This document shows, in pieces, positions 24,201 through 33,101 of a stretch of DNA of 64,000 nt (position 1 is the first letter of the stretch; every line of letters begins with the position of its first letter). A program made the position numbers and the translations under genes. Below the pieces are notes generated by a model. The model worked only from the letters and a program-made list of their open reading frames with translations. It did not search any database and was not told where the DNA came from. Source of the DNA: Mantamonas sphyraenae (Eukaryota > CRuMs > Mantamonadidae); contig JAPMXV010000004.1 of assembly GCA_026936335.1 (NCBI GenBank), forward strand, positions 124,001-188,000, in the 5' to 3' direction.

Positions 24201-24766
24201 AGACGCGTGGCGACGGAGTTTCCTCGGAACAGGGTGGTGGCGTGCTCTGCGCGCAAATTTCGTCAGTGACGCCAACGGCCAAACAAAGAAAACGGGGCCG
24301 GGAGCAGGAAGGAGGGTGGATGGCGAGCACGCGGGAAGGTGTGGGCCAAGGACAGGGAGAGATGGATGGCGGGCGGGGGTCGTGCGAGCAACTCACCAGT
24401 GGCATCGACCTCGCGGGAGATGACAAAGCGGAGCAGGTCCATGTTTTGGTTGAGAGCCTCAAAGATGTAAATGATGGCCTTGCAAGCCTTGTCACCGCCT
24501 GCCTGGGTGGCAGTGACGTCACACACACAGGCCATGAGGTTGTACTCCTTGTCCGAGATGTAATCGATGAACTGCGGGTACTGCTCGAGCAGCAGCTCGG
24601 CCTCGGTCTTGGCGCGCACCTGTTGGGCAATGTTGAAGGCCTCCTCTTCCTCGTCTTCCTCGTCGTCCGACTCGTCGCCCTCCTCCCCTTCGCCTCCTTC
24701 GATCACTTCGACCTCTTCCTCGGCCACGGTGGCTTGCTCGACGGCGTTCTTCTCTTCGTCGCTCAT
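21265..24766 (-). CDS. RasGAP domain protein with two C-terminal DUF547 domains
   Basis: Predicted GTPase-activating protein for Ras-like small GTPases. Exons 24766-24397, 24246-24104, 24024-23909, 23683-23538 and 23411-21265 give 973 residues. An acidic N-terminus is followed by the RasGAP fold: TLFRGNSVATR carries the arginine finger, and FLRFVCPSIVTPE is the FLR/P-A-I region. Downstream are two DUF547-like repeats, the first around FWTNLYNVLVFHIH and the second around FFLNLYHCMVIHEH. Each has the conserved Asn-Leu-Tyr and His positions, and each is followed by DPRR and DPR motifs (DPRRELVCDKVDPR and DPRRAFVVQEPDPR). The junctions restore the GAP consensus, for example VDATEHATTLF and YQLVDTKPTREARRAM. 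Its start is 69 bp from the divergent epimerase gene. Confidence 0.9.
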
Positions 24767-24835
24767 GGGAGTCGTGTGGTTTTGGGAGTTGGTGGGGTCA
24801 GCGCCGGCGTCGGCACTTCAAAGCCCCAAAAAAGC

Positions 24836-25717
24836 ATGTCTACAGGTGAAGCAAGCACAGGGGTGCACACAGACGCGCATGGCATGGAGTTTGTGCGCGT
24901 GGTGAGTGAGGACGAGAGTACGGTTGCAGAAGTGTACCTGCATGGGGCGACGGTGACGCGGTGGGCTGTGGGCAAGCGCGAATTGCTGTTCTGCAGCAGC
25001 GAGGCTGTGTACGACGGCCAAAAGGCCATCCGAGGCGGCGTGCCTGTGGTGTATCCGCAGTTTGGGCCGACAGGACCCATGAAACAGCACGGCTTTGCGC
25101 GAGTGTCGCCATGGACGGTGGCGTCGGTGTCGGAGGCAGGCGACAGTGTTGCGCTGCAGCTGGTGCCGCAGGAGTGCAGTGTGACGCAGGAGGAGGAGTT
25201 CAAGTGGGACAACAAGGAGGTGTTGACGTACCGTGTTCAGGTGGACAACAGTGGGGCACTGACGACGTCGCTGGAGGTGGACAACCGTGCAGGCGAGGCT
25301 GCATACACGTTTACATGTGCACTGCACACGTACTTTGCCGTGGGTGACGTGCGCAACATGCAAGTGCTGGGTTTGCACAAGCTCACCTTTCTGGACCAGC
25401 TGACAGGCCAGGAGGCGGTGCAGGAAGAGGAGGCGGTGACGATTGAGGAGGAGGTGGACCGCATCTACCGCGACGTGGCAGGACAGGTGGAGCTGCGCAA
25501 CACAAAGGATGGCTGGAGCTTCACCGTGGACAGCACCTTTGCCGACATGGTGGTGTGGAATCCCTGGGTGGACAAGGCTGCGCGCATGGGCGACTTTGGC
25601 GACGACGAGTGGCCGCAGATGCTCTGTGCCGAGGTGGCGCAGGTGAACACGCCGGTGGAGGTGGAAGCAGGCGCCACGTGGACAGGCCAGCAGGTGTTGA
25701 CATGGCAAAGCGAGTGA
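24836..25717 (+). CDS. Glucose-6-phosphate 1-epimerase (aldose 1-epimerase family)
   Basis: Single exon, 293 residues, the usual length for the YeaD / YMR099c type. These enzymes interconvert the alpha and beta anomers of hexose 6-phosphates. Visible family blocks are YLHGATVTRW, AIRGGVPVVYPQFGP, the catalytic-His segment KQHGFARVSPW, LHTYFAVGDV, and WNPWVDKAARMGDF, followed by the catalytic-Glu segment MLCAEVAQV. The ATG at 24836 gives an N-terminus that fits the family; the same frame is open further upstream but only through the 5' end of the RasGAP gene. Its stop is 43 bp from the convergent Rieske stop. Confidence 0.93.
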   Translation: MSTGEASTGVHTDAHGMEFVRVVSEDESTVAEVYLHGATVTRWAVGKRELLFCSSEAVYDGQKAIRGGVPVVYPQFGPTGPMKQHGFARVSPWTVASVSEAGDSVALQLVPQECSVTQEEEFKWDNKEVLTYRVQVDNSGALTTSLEVDNRAGEAAYTFTCALHTYFAVGDVRNMQVLGLHKLTFLDQLTGQEAVQEEEAVTIEEEVDRIYRDVAGQVELRNTKDGWSFTVDSTFADMVVWNPWVDKAARMGDFGDDEWPQMLCAEVAQVNTPVEVEAGATWTGQQVLTWQSE

Positions 25718-25760
25718 CAAAAATCCCTGGAATGTAAAACGGGCTGTTGTTGTGTTGTTT

Positions 25761-26948
25761 TTAACCCACCACAAGGGTGGTATCGTCGCTGTACTTGTGC
25801 TCGGGCACCTCCAGGTTGTACGGGGCCGGGCCCTTGCGGATGCGTCCGGAAATGTCGTAATGGGAACCGTGGCAGGGGCAGAACCAGCCGCCGTACTCTC
25901 CCTGGCCATCGAGGGGCACACAGCCCAGATGGGTGCACACACCGAGGAGGACAAGGTACTCCGGGTTGACGGCACGCTCGTCGTCGGTCTCCTGGTGACG
26001 CAGATCGCTCAGAGGCACGCTGCGAGCCTCTTCGATCTCCTCGCCCGTGCGATGGCGAATGAACAGAGGCTTGCCACGCCACTTGAGGATGGTGGTGGTG
26101 CCCTGTGGAGTCGCACACAGTGTGCGTGTGAGCAATGGGCAGCATGGAAGCGGGTGATGGGCAATTGGGACGGCCTGTGCAAGGCAGAAGGGTGGCAAAG
26201 GGAGACGGGCTTCGCATTGGGGCGCTGGAGGAAAAAGCGGCGAGCTGAAACGACAAAAACGTACCTCGGGAATAGTGTTGAGGTCGACCTCGATGGAGGC
26301 CAAGGCGAGGACATCTGCGGAGGCACTCATGGTGCTGACAAAGTCGGTGACGATGGATTTGATGGAAGAGGCGTAGAGGAAGGAGCCAGAGGCGAGCATA
26401 AGGTAGGCGAAGGAGCGGCGAGTGAGGTCACCGTCGCGCTTCGGCGACTCCTGGTAGCGCTTCTCGATGTCCGGGAACTTGGGCAGCAGAACGGTGTCCT
26501 GAGCATAGCCACGGCTGTCGGCTGTGGGCATGGAACCGGCGCAGGCGTGTGTGTGGACAGCGTGAGCGCGTGTCGGAGATGGAGGCGAGCGGCAGAGGGT
26601 TTTCCGCATTTCGTCGGCGGCGCAAGCGACGGTGGGCCAAGTTGGAGCATGCAGAGGGGGACAAAGCGGTGCGTGGGGAAGAGATGCAGGAGGAGGATTG
26701 GCGCACGTGCGTGTGGGCGGTGTTGTGTGTGTGTGTGTGCGTGTGTGTGTGGGAGCGGGGCGGTGCAAGCGAGAGCTTTTTCGCGCCGTGCGGCAAGGTT
26801 TGCCAAAGGGGCGTTGGTGTGGCGGGGACGTACAGCTGGTGGAGGGCACCAGACTGCTGGAGACAGAGGTCTCGGACAGCTGGGAGAGAGCAGGCACAAG
26901 CATGCTGCGCACAGGCGTCGACGTCTTGCGGATCTGGCGAGAGAACAT
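25761..26948 (-). CDS. Rieske iron-sulfur protein of mitochondrial complex III
   Basis: Carries the 2Fe-2S cluster that passes electrons from ubiquinol to cytochrome c1. Exons 26948-26834, 26521-26265 and 26102-25761 give 237 residues. The N-terminus ([14 protein letters not shown]) is basic and Ser/Thr-rich, like a mitochondrial presequence. A hinge plus one membrane helix ([17 protein letters not shown]) precedes the head domain. Cluster ligands are in CTHLGC (C180, H182) and CPCHGSHY (C199, H202), with C185 and C201 placed for the structural disulfide. Intron 1 (26833-26522) is about 310 nt and holds a TG-rich microsatellite. It starts 81 bp from the divergent uL13 gene. Confidence 0.95.
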   Translation of the reverse strand: MFSRQIRKTSTPVRSMLVPALSQLSETSVSSSLVPSTSCTSPPHQRPFGKPCRTARKSSRLHRPAPTHTRTHTHTTPPTRTCANPPPASLPHAPLCPPLHAPTWPTVACAADEMRKTLCRSPPSPTRAHAVHTHACAGSMPTADSRGYAQDTVLLPKFPDIEKRYQESPKRDGDLTRRSFAYLMLASGSFLYASSIKSIVTDFVSTMSASADVLALASIEVDLNTIPEVRFCRFSSPLFPPAPQCEARLPLPPFCLAQAVPIAHHPLPCCPLLTRTLCATPQGTTTILKWRGKPLFIRHRTGEEIEEARSVPLSDLRHQETDDERAVNPEYLVLLGVCTHLGCVPLDGQGEYGGWFCPCHGSHYDISGRIRKGPAPYNLEVPEHKYSDDTTLVVG

Positions 26949-27029
26949 TTCGGGCGGGTTCTTTTGGCGTTGAGCTGCGGCGGCTGACGCTGCGCGAGGC
27001 TGCCCATCGAAAACCAACAACAGAACCAG

Positions 27030-28266
27030 ATGCCGCTGCAAGCACCCATTATTATCGACGGACGTGGACACATCCTGGGCCGCCTGGCTTCCATTGTGGC
27101 CAAGGAGCTGCTCCAGGGTCAGAAGGTGGTACGTTGTGGCCCACGGAGGAGAGTGAGCGAGAGAACCGCCCATTGGCAGGCGCCGCCACAGCAGGCAACA
27201 CACACACACACGTCACATGGAGGACACATGCACACACACACACATGCGTTTGGCCCAGGCGAGGCATGCAACTGCACGCTGGATGCCCATGGGACGCAGC
27301 AGGAGGCGGCAAGTGGGCGCAGCCAAAAAGCGCATGCCGGCGGCCCTCTCGTAGGCTTGCTTCAGGGCTGCGCGGACCCATTGGCGGCCCCGCTGCATGC
27401 AGACATGCATGTGTGCATGCAAACAGAAGGGATGCGCGGCGTCGTGTGTGTGTGTGTCCTCTGTGTGGCCGCTGTGTGCTTGAGTGGGTGCAGAAAAACT
27501 CGCATGCAAAAATGCGTGTGGCCGCTGCCTGGCCACGTTTGAGGCTGGGACGAACGTATGCGAGGCGCGCGAGACACAACACAGGCTAACATGGATGTGC
27601 GCATCCCCACAGGTGATCGTGCGCTGCGAGGAGATTGTGCAGACGGGCAAGTTCATCCGTAACAAGCGTAAGTTGTGGCAAAGAGCGAGGCTGAATTGTT
27701 TGAGCCGCTTTCGATTTACCCGCAGCCACTCACACACACACGTACACACACACACACCATGGGTATGTGTTGGCTCCCCTCTCCAACCCCTCTTGCCTCT
27801 CCTTGTCGCTGGATGCACAGTCAAGTACATGACCTTCATGCGCAAGAAGACCAACACGAACCACACCCACGGTCCGTTCCACTTCCGCGCCCCGTCGCGC
27901 ATCTTCTGGCGCACGGTGCGTGGCATGATCCCGCACAAGACGTCGCGTGGAGCCGCCGCGATGGCCCGCCTGACGTGCCTGGACGGCATCCCGGCACCCT
28001 ACGACAAGAAGAAGCGTATGGTCTGCCCCGAGGCTCTGGCCGTGCTGCGCCTGACCCCGCACCGCAAGACCACCCAGCTGGGCCGTCTGTCGCACGAGGT
28101 TGGCTGGAAGTACTTTGACATTGTCAAGACCCTGGAGGCCAAGCGCAAGGCTCGCTCTGCCGAGTACTACAACCAGAAGAAGGCCCTGGCTCGCAAGTAC
28201 TCCCAGGCCAAGCAGGAGGCTGGTGTCGATGCCCTCAACCAGGAGCTGGCCCAGTACGGCTACTGA
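27030..28266 (+). CDS. RPL13A: 60S ribosomal protein uL13 (L13a)
   Basis: Large-subunit ribosomal protein. Exons 27030-27128, 27613-27667 and 27821-28266 give 199 residues, the usual length. Junctions restore [11 protein letters not shown] and [13 protein letters not shown], both strongly conserved. Other family blocks are [44 protein letters not shown] and [11 protein letters not shown]. Intron 1 (27129-27612) is 484 nt, the longest clear intron in the window. Ribosomal-protein introns often carry snoRNAs, but I found no convincing box C / box D pair in it. It has CA and TG tracts and several short palindromic stretches. Confidence 0.96.
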
Positions 28267-28370
28267 ACGGTGTTGTGAGAGAGTCATCATCCAAAAACAA
28301 CCAACCATCTGTGAATCCCAATGTACTCGTCGTAGCACGATCATCATCCTCATCCTACTCACTGCGTCGC

Positions 28371-29465
28371 TCACGCGCTGTCGTCGCTGTCCACACTCAT
28401 GAGCGGCACGGCCGAATAGACGCCGCGTCCGTCGACGTGTCGCACCTGTGGGCTGCTCATGTTGGGCGAGGTGAAGCCCGGATTGGGAGCCTGGCCGCCT
28501 CTTGACGTGGCAGCCGCGGCAGACGCGTGTGCTTCTTGCCTGCGCTTGAGTACATTCTGGGCCACCAGCGAGCGCACGGGCTTGTCACCTGTATGAACAC
28601 CGGCAGAGGAGGAGGAGGAGGAGGAGGAGGAGGAGGAGGAGGAGGTGCCGCGTGGTTTCCTGGTGGTGGAGGCAACGCCGGCGCGTGTGCGCCTGGAATC
28701 GCGTGCACCTCCAGGGACGCGTGAACCCGTGGTGGGACTGGCAGGGCGTGTGGCCATGTAAACGAGGATGGCCACGATGGCAAAGAACACAAAGAGGACG
28801 AGGAACGGGTTGAGTTCGGCGTCCTGTGCGCGAATGACCTGGCCGGGGCACAAGCGCACGGTGTACCAGCGGAACACGGCGCTGCAGTTGCTGTCCTGAC
28901 GCAACAGTTGCAAGTAGCCATGCCCATGGCCCCGGGGCGACGTGTCGCACGCATACTCGACACGTGTGTTCCAAGAGGCGCGACCGACGGCAAACGGGCA
29001 GTTGGGGCTGGTGTACTGTTGCACCAGGCGACCCTGATCGAACCAACTGCGCCGTGTGAGCTCATTGCCCAGTGACACGCACTTGGAATGGCCACTGATG
29101 CCGTGGAAGCAGGCACACACGCTGACAGCCGCGCCTTCAAGCTGTGCGTTGCACTCGCGGCCCAACACCTGGCCGCATGGGTTGAAGTGGAAGCGCACCG
29201 AGCCTGCGTGCTCCTTGCCCTCCCACACCGCATCCTTTCCAAAGTGTCTGCTGGCCAGTGGGCTGATATCTGCCAACACTTCGCCGTTGTCAAACACACA
29301 CTCGCCCTCTGTGTTGCTCCTGTACATCTCCTTGTCGTCCACAGCCATTGCCAGCGCCACCAACGCCATCCATATCATCACTGGTAGGACCAGGCCACGT
29401 GTCCTCCTGCTGTTGCTGCGGGTGTTTTTGTTGTTGTTGCTGCTGCTGCTGCTGCCTGGACTCAT
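28371..29465 (-). CDS. Type I membrane protein with an MRH (mannose-6-phosphate receptor homology) domain
   Basis: Single exon, 364 residues from the ATG at 29465; an ATG just before IWMALVALAMA would give a more typical signal peptide. The luminal part has the MRH pattern of spaced Cys residues: ECVFDNGEVL with DISPL, then a CG, CNAQLEG, SVCACFHG, NCPF, and VEYACD. This fits cation-dependent M6P receptor or ATG27/OS-9-like lectin folds, which bind mannose glycans or act as cargo receptors. One membrane helix (FLVLFVFFAIVAILVYM) follows. The cytosolic tail is basic, with a Ser run encoded by AGC/TCC-type triplets around nt 28604-28640, and ends in an acidic Ser/Asp motif. It is closest to a sorting receptor of the endomembrane system. 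Whether it binds phosphomannose cannot be told. Confidence 0.8.
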   Translation of the reverse strand: MSPGSSSSSNNNKNTRSNSRRTRGLVLPVMIWMALVALAMAVDDKEMYRSNTEGECVFDNGEVLADISPLASRHFGKDAVWEGKEHAGSVRFHFNPCGQVLGRECNAQLEGAAVSVCACFHGISGHSKCVSLGNELTRRSWFDQGRLVQQYTSPNCPFAVGRASWNTRVEYACDTSPRGHGHGYLQLLRQDSNCSAVFRWYTVRLCPGQVIRAQDAELNPFLVLFVFFAIVAILVYMATRPASPTTGSRVPGGARDSRRTRAGVASTTRKPRGTSSSSSSSSSSSSSAGVHTGDKPVRSLVAQNVLKRRQEAHASAAAATSRGGQAPNPGFTSPNMSSPQVRHVDGRGVYSAVPLMSVDSDDSA

Positions 29466-29540
29466 GTGCGAGCAGAGCCGTGGTGTTGGGATGGGTGTGC
29501 GAGGGCGCAGCGGGTGCCAACGAGAACAACACACTTGGCA

Positions 29541-30416
29541 ATGAGTGTGGTGGAACAGGCAGACACAGAGCACGCACCCACAGGCGAGTTCCTGGAGGAG
29601 GATGAGGTGGCCAAGTACAAGAAGAAGTGGGCGGAGCTGCAGACGGAGCTTGCGCAGCAGGTGGTGGACACAGACACCCATCCGTGGATTATTGTGGACA
29701 GGGACGGAGGCACATCGAACGAGACGGCAGAGGAGGCAGAGAGGGCAGAGGGAGGAGCGGAGGACGAGGAGGAGGACGCTGTGACGTTGACTTTGGTGGG
29801 CGGAGTGGACATCAGCTTTGTCAAGGAGAGCACCGATGCTGTGGCAGCGTACGTGGTGTTGTCTTACCCCGAACTGGAAGTAGTGTATGAGGCATACGAA
29901 CAGGTGCAGCTGACCCTGCCGTACATCAGCGGCTACCTGGCGTTCCGGGAGTGTGGCTTTCTGGTGGATCTGGTTCGTGCACAGCGCGAGTCGCAGCCGG
30001 AATTGACGCCGCAAATGATCATGGTGGACGGCAACGGCGTGCTGCATCCGCGTCGTCTCGGGTTGGCCTCGCAAATGGGTGTGTATCTGGACATGCCCAC
30101 GCTGGGTGTGGCCAAGTCGTTTCTGCAGGTCGATGGCATGGGTGTCAAGAGCATCCGTGCCGCGTGGACCAAATCATACGAGGAGGGAAACACACAGATG
30201 CCTCTGGTGGGCAAATCGGGCACCACACACGGCATGGCGGTGTGTTCCAGCACCTCACGTGTGCCCACCTTCATCTCCCAGGGCCACCTCATGTCCCTGG
30301 ACACTGCCGTCCGCGCCGTCCAACAGTGCAGTTTGCATCGCATCCCGGAACCCGTGCGCCAGGCCGATCTGCGATCTCGTGACTACGTGCGGAAGCACTT
30401 TCCTGACTCGGGATGA
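29541..30416 (+). CDS. ENDOV: Endonuclease V
   Basis: Cleaves nucleic acid next to inosine (in eukaryotes mainly RNA). Single exon, 291 residues. Family motifs in order: VGGVDISF with the first catalytic Asp, LPYISGYLAFRE with the catalytic Glu, DGNGVLHPRRLGLAS with the next Asp, and PTLGVAKS with the conserved Lys. FISQGHLMSLDTAV follows. The N-terminus is acidic between residues about 55 and 80 and separates the start from the nuclease fold. The ATG at 29541 is 75 bp from the divergent MRH gene. The next gene starts about 130 bp downstream on the same strand. Confidence 0.94.
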   Translation: MSVVEQADTEHAPTGEFLEEDEVAKYKKKWAELQTELAQQVVDTDTHPWIIVDRDGGTSNETAEEAERAEGGAEDEEEDAVTLTLVGGVDISFVKESTDAVAAYVVLSYPELEVVYEAYEQVQLTLPYISGYLAFRECGFLVDLVRAQRESQPELTPQMIMVDGNGVLHPRRLGLASQMGVYLDMPTLGVAKSFLQVDGMGVKSIRAAWTKSYEEGNTQMPLVGKSGTTHGMAVCSSTSRVPTFISQGHLMSLDTAVRAVQQCSLHRIPEPVRQADLRSRDYVRKHFPDSG

Positions 30417-30547
30417 TGCTGCTGCTGCCTCCACATTGCAATGAAGACGTGTCAAAGTCGCCACGACGTGTGTCTGTGTGTGCTCTGGGTAACGAGTTGG
30501 GCGCGTTGCCCGTGTGCGCCGCTGGGGTGTCCAACACAACGAAGCGG

Positions 30548-33001
30548 ATGACATCCAAGGGTCCAGCGGAGCTGTTTGCGGAGGCACTGGTGCGCGAGTT
30601 TCTCACGCGCCAGGGCTACTCCCAGACACTGGAGATGTTTGAGATGGAAAACGTGCGTTGGGGGATGGAGTGTGGGCGTGATTGTGTGCCTGTTCTGAGT
30701 GTGCGTGGGTGTGGAATGGCTGGACTAACACAGTGTCCGAAAATCTGTGCGACGACCCTGAATGGGTGCCTGGGCAACGCTGTGCAGCCGCGCGACAGCA
30801 ACACGATCAACACAAAGAGTGCGCTGGTCAAGGGATTGCACCTGGAACGCCCTGTGAAGAAGAACAAGGACAAGGAGGACGGTAAGGGGGCGCAGGGGCT
30901 CTTGTGTGAGCAGTGGGCGTTTTGGCGCGGGAGAACGTGCTTTGGCCGCGCAAACACACACACACAGCGACGCGCTGACACACGTCACCGGAACATGGCC
31001 CATGGACGCACGCGCGCACACACATACAAACACACAGGAGAGAAGCTGGGATCTGTGTTGGAGGTGGCATGCCAGTATCTGGCGTCGGGCAAACGGCCAG
31101 GGTCGGCGCGGCCGAAAACTGCCAACAAGCAGAGCAGCGGCAGCGGCAGCAGCAGCAAACGGGCGGGCACAAGCTCAGGCGCACGTGGCACAGATCACCA
31201 TGTGCCAGATTACACGGTTGGAGGCATGGAGGGCGTGGGTGACGGTAGAGGCGTGTCTGTGTCGAGCACACCGCACGTGAGTGTGTTTGACCAAGACGAG
31301 GATCTGTCGCCCAACGATTTTAAGCGGGACGGCGGCAGGGGTGGCAGGAGTGGCACCACGGCAGGGAGGACATACGCAGGGACAGGCTACGGATCGTCAT
31401 CCACGTCATCGACAGCGTACGGTCGATCGCAGCCGTACGTGAGCGGCGGGACGCTGCACGCGTCAGTGGTGGATGCAGAAATCACACCGCAGGATCGGTT
31501 CAACGAACATAGCCACACGCGAGGTGGCGGAGGAGGTGGTGGAGGCGGTGCGGGTGGACGTTCGTATGGAGGACGATCGCCAAACGACGCGTACGAGGAC
31601 GATACGGGCGGGCGGCGCAGCGGGTCGGGCTTGTCGCACTCCAGTTCGGGCGATTGGACACGTCCGTCGCCGCCATCAAGCACATCGCCAGACGTGTCGT
31701 TTTCGGGGCGGCCGGGCTCGAGGAGAGTGAGGCAGCAGATGGCATCTGTCACGGCGTCGTCGGCGTCGTCGGTATCGTCGAACGACTCGATGGATGGCAT
31801 GGGTGTGCCACCACGACCCACGTCGCGCCAGGGATTCCTGGAGCTGGAGGATGTGGAGGACTTTGACGACGACTTTGAGTATGATTTTGACAAAAGGCAC
31901 CGGGGCGTAGGCGGAAGCAGCAGCGGGTTGGGAGGTGGAGGCGGCATGTTGGATCAAGATGTGCCGTGGCGGTCGTTGGACGAAGATGAGATTGCAGGGG
32001 TGCGGCAGTTGCTGTTTGGGCGCTCGAGCGGCAGCCGCAGCAAGTTCAACGGCGAGTGGAGACAGGGATTCTACTTTAGCGAACACGAGGCGCTGCGATA
32101 CGGCCTGGTACAGAACAAAGGAGGGCCGTGTGGGGTGTTGGCAAGCGTGCAGGCGTTCATCCTGCAACAGCTGCTGTTTGCAGGCGAGGAACCGAACCTG
32201 TCGCCGAGCGACGAGGAGCGCAACGAGGCGCTGTTGAAGGCACTGTGTGACATTGTGTGGCGTGCAGGTGCGGAACAGGGACGATGCCAGCTGGCGGTGC
32301 TGGAAGCGGAGGCACTGGCGGAGGGCAAGTGCAGCCATGCGTTCAAGCCCGTGCTGGACCACGTGAGGGTGTATGAGGCGGACACGTTTGACACGCTGAG
32401 CCAACTCATGCAACACTATCGGGCGCAGTTTTGCCACCGCAAGGGGGTCGGTGTGCCGCTGCTTGTGTTTTCGGCCATCCTGTCGCGTGGCATCCACACT
32501 GTACAGGGAGACATGGATGCGCTGAACGGCGGCAAGCTGATGGGCGAGAATGGGTACTGCAGCCAGGAAATGATCAGTTTGCTGCTGTTGGGCAAGGCCA
32601 CGTCGCATGTGCACGACGGCCTGGTGCGCATGGATGACATGGAGCTGCAGGGCGTGGAGGCGCAGTCGAGCATCGGCTTCCTGTCTCTGTTTGAGGCGTT
32701 TGGCTACATGGAGGTGGGGGAAAACCTGAAAAGCCCCAAGTTTCCAATCTGGGTGGTGTGTTGTGAGTCACACTTCAGTGTGCTCTTTGCGCTGTCGTGG
32801 CCGTCGCGCTTTGCCTCTCAATTCGACGTGTATTACTACGACGAGCTGGCCAAACAGGACGAAGAGTACCGTCTGACCATGGAAGTGTCCTCCGACCAGG
32901 CGGTGCCGTTTGATGAGAAGGCGCCGCCGCTGGAGCTTGTATTCCGCACAAAGTGGCCCAACGCACACGTAAACTGGAACGGGCGGGATGTGCTGATGTG
33001 A
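30548..33001 (+). CDS. MINDY-family deubiquitinase with N-terminal LisH-like motif (MINDY3/4 type)
   Basis: Cysteine protease that trims Lys48-linked ubiquitin chains in its family. Exons 30548-30652, 30734-30881 and 31038-33001 give 738 residues. The first exon encodes a LisH-like helix pair (ALVREFLTRQGYSQTLEMF), as in MINDY4. A low-complexity Gly/Ser/Arg/Asp region covers about residues 105-405. The catalytic domain begins near FYFSEHEALRYGLVQ. The active-site Cys is C449 in KGGPCGVLASVQ, and the His is H663 in ESHFSVLF. Length and LisH favour MINDY4 over MINDY3. The second exon is small and its reading frame was set by phase on both sides, so it is the least certain part of the model. Confidence 0.88.
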   Translation: MTSKGPAELFAEALVREFLTRQGYSQTLEMFEMENVRWGMECGRDCVPVLSVRGCGMAGLTQCPKICATTLNGCLGNAVQPRDSNTINTKSALVKGLHLERPVKKNKDKEDGKGAQGLLCEQWAFWRGRTCFGRANTHTQRRADTRHRNMAHGRTRAHTYKHTGEKLGSVLEVACQYLASGKRPGSARPKTANKQSSGSGSSSKRAGTSSGARGTDHHVPDYTVGGMEGVGDGRGVSVSSTPHVSVFDQDEDLSPNDFKRDGGRGGRSGTTAGRTYAGTGYGSSSTSSTAYGRSQPYVSGGTLHASVVDAEITPQDRFNEHSHTRGGGGGGGGGAGGRSYGGRSPNDAYEDDTGGRRSGSGLSHSSSGDWTRPSPPSSTSPDVSFSGRPGSRRVRQQMASVTASSASSVSSNDSMDGMGVPPRPTSRQGFLELEDVEDFDDDFEYDFDKRHRGVGGSSSGLGGGGGMLDQDVPWRSLDEDEIAGVRQLLFGRSSGSRSKFNGEWRQGFYFSEHEALRYGLVQNKGGPCGVLASVQAFILQQLLFAGEEPNLSPSDEERNEALLKALCDIVWRAGAEQGRCQLAVLEAEALAEGKCSHAFKPVLDHVRVYEADTFDTLSQLMQHYRAQFCHRKGVGVPLLVFSAILSRGIHTVQGDMDALNGGKLMGENGYCSQEMISLLLLGKATSHVHDGLVRMDDMELQGVEAQSSIGFLSLFEAFGYMEVGENLKSPKFPIWVVCCESHFSVLFALSWPSRFASQFDVYYYDELAKQDEEYRLTMEVSSDQAVPFDEKAPPLELVFRTKWPNAHVNWNGRDVLM

Positions 33002-33101
33002 TGGTGGATGGTTGATGGAAGCGGCATGGATGGTGGAGCATGTGACTGTGTATTTTGGGTGGACAACGATGTTCACGCTGCTCTGAGCAACGAAAACCGA
33101 A

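Noticed and set aside
27190-27250. CA-repeat cluster that looks like a short repeat array
   Set aside because: Simple dinucleotide microsatellite in a eukaryotic intron, with no unique spacers; not a CRISPR array.
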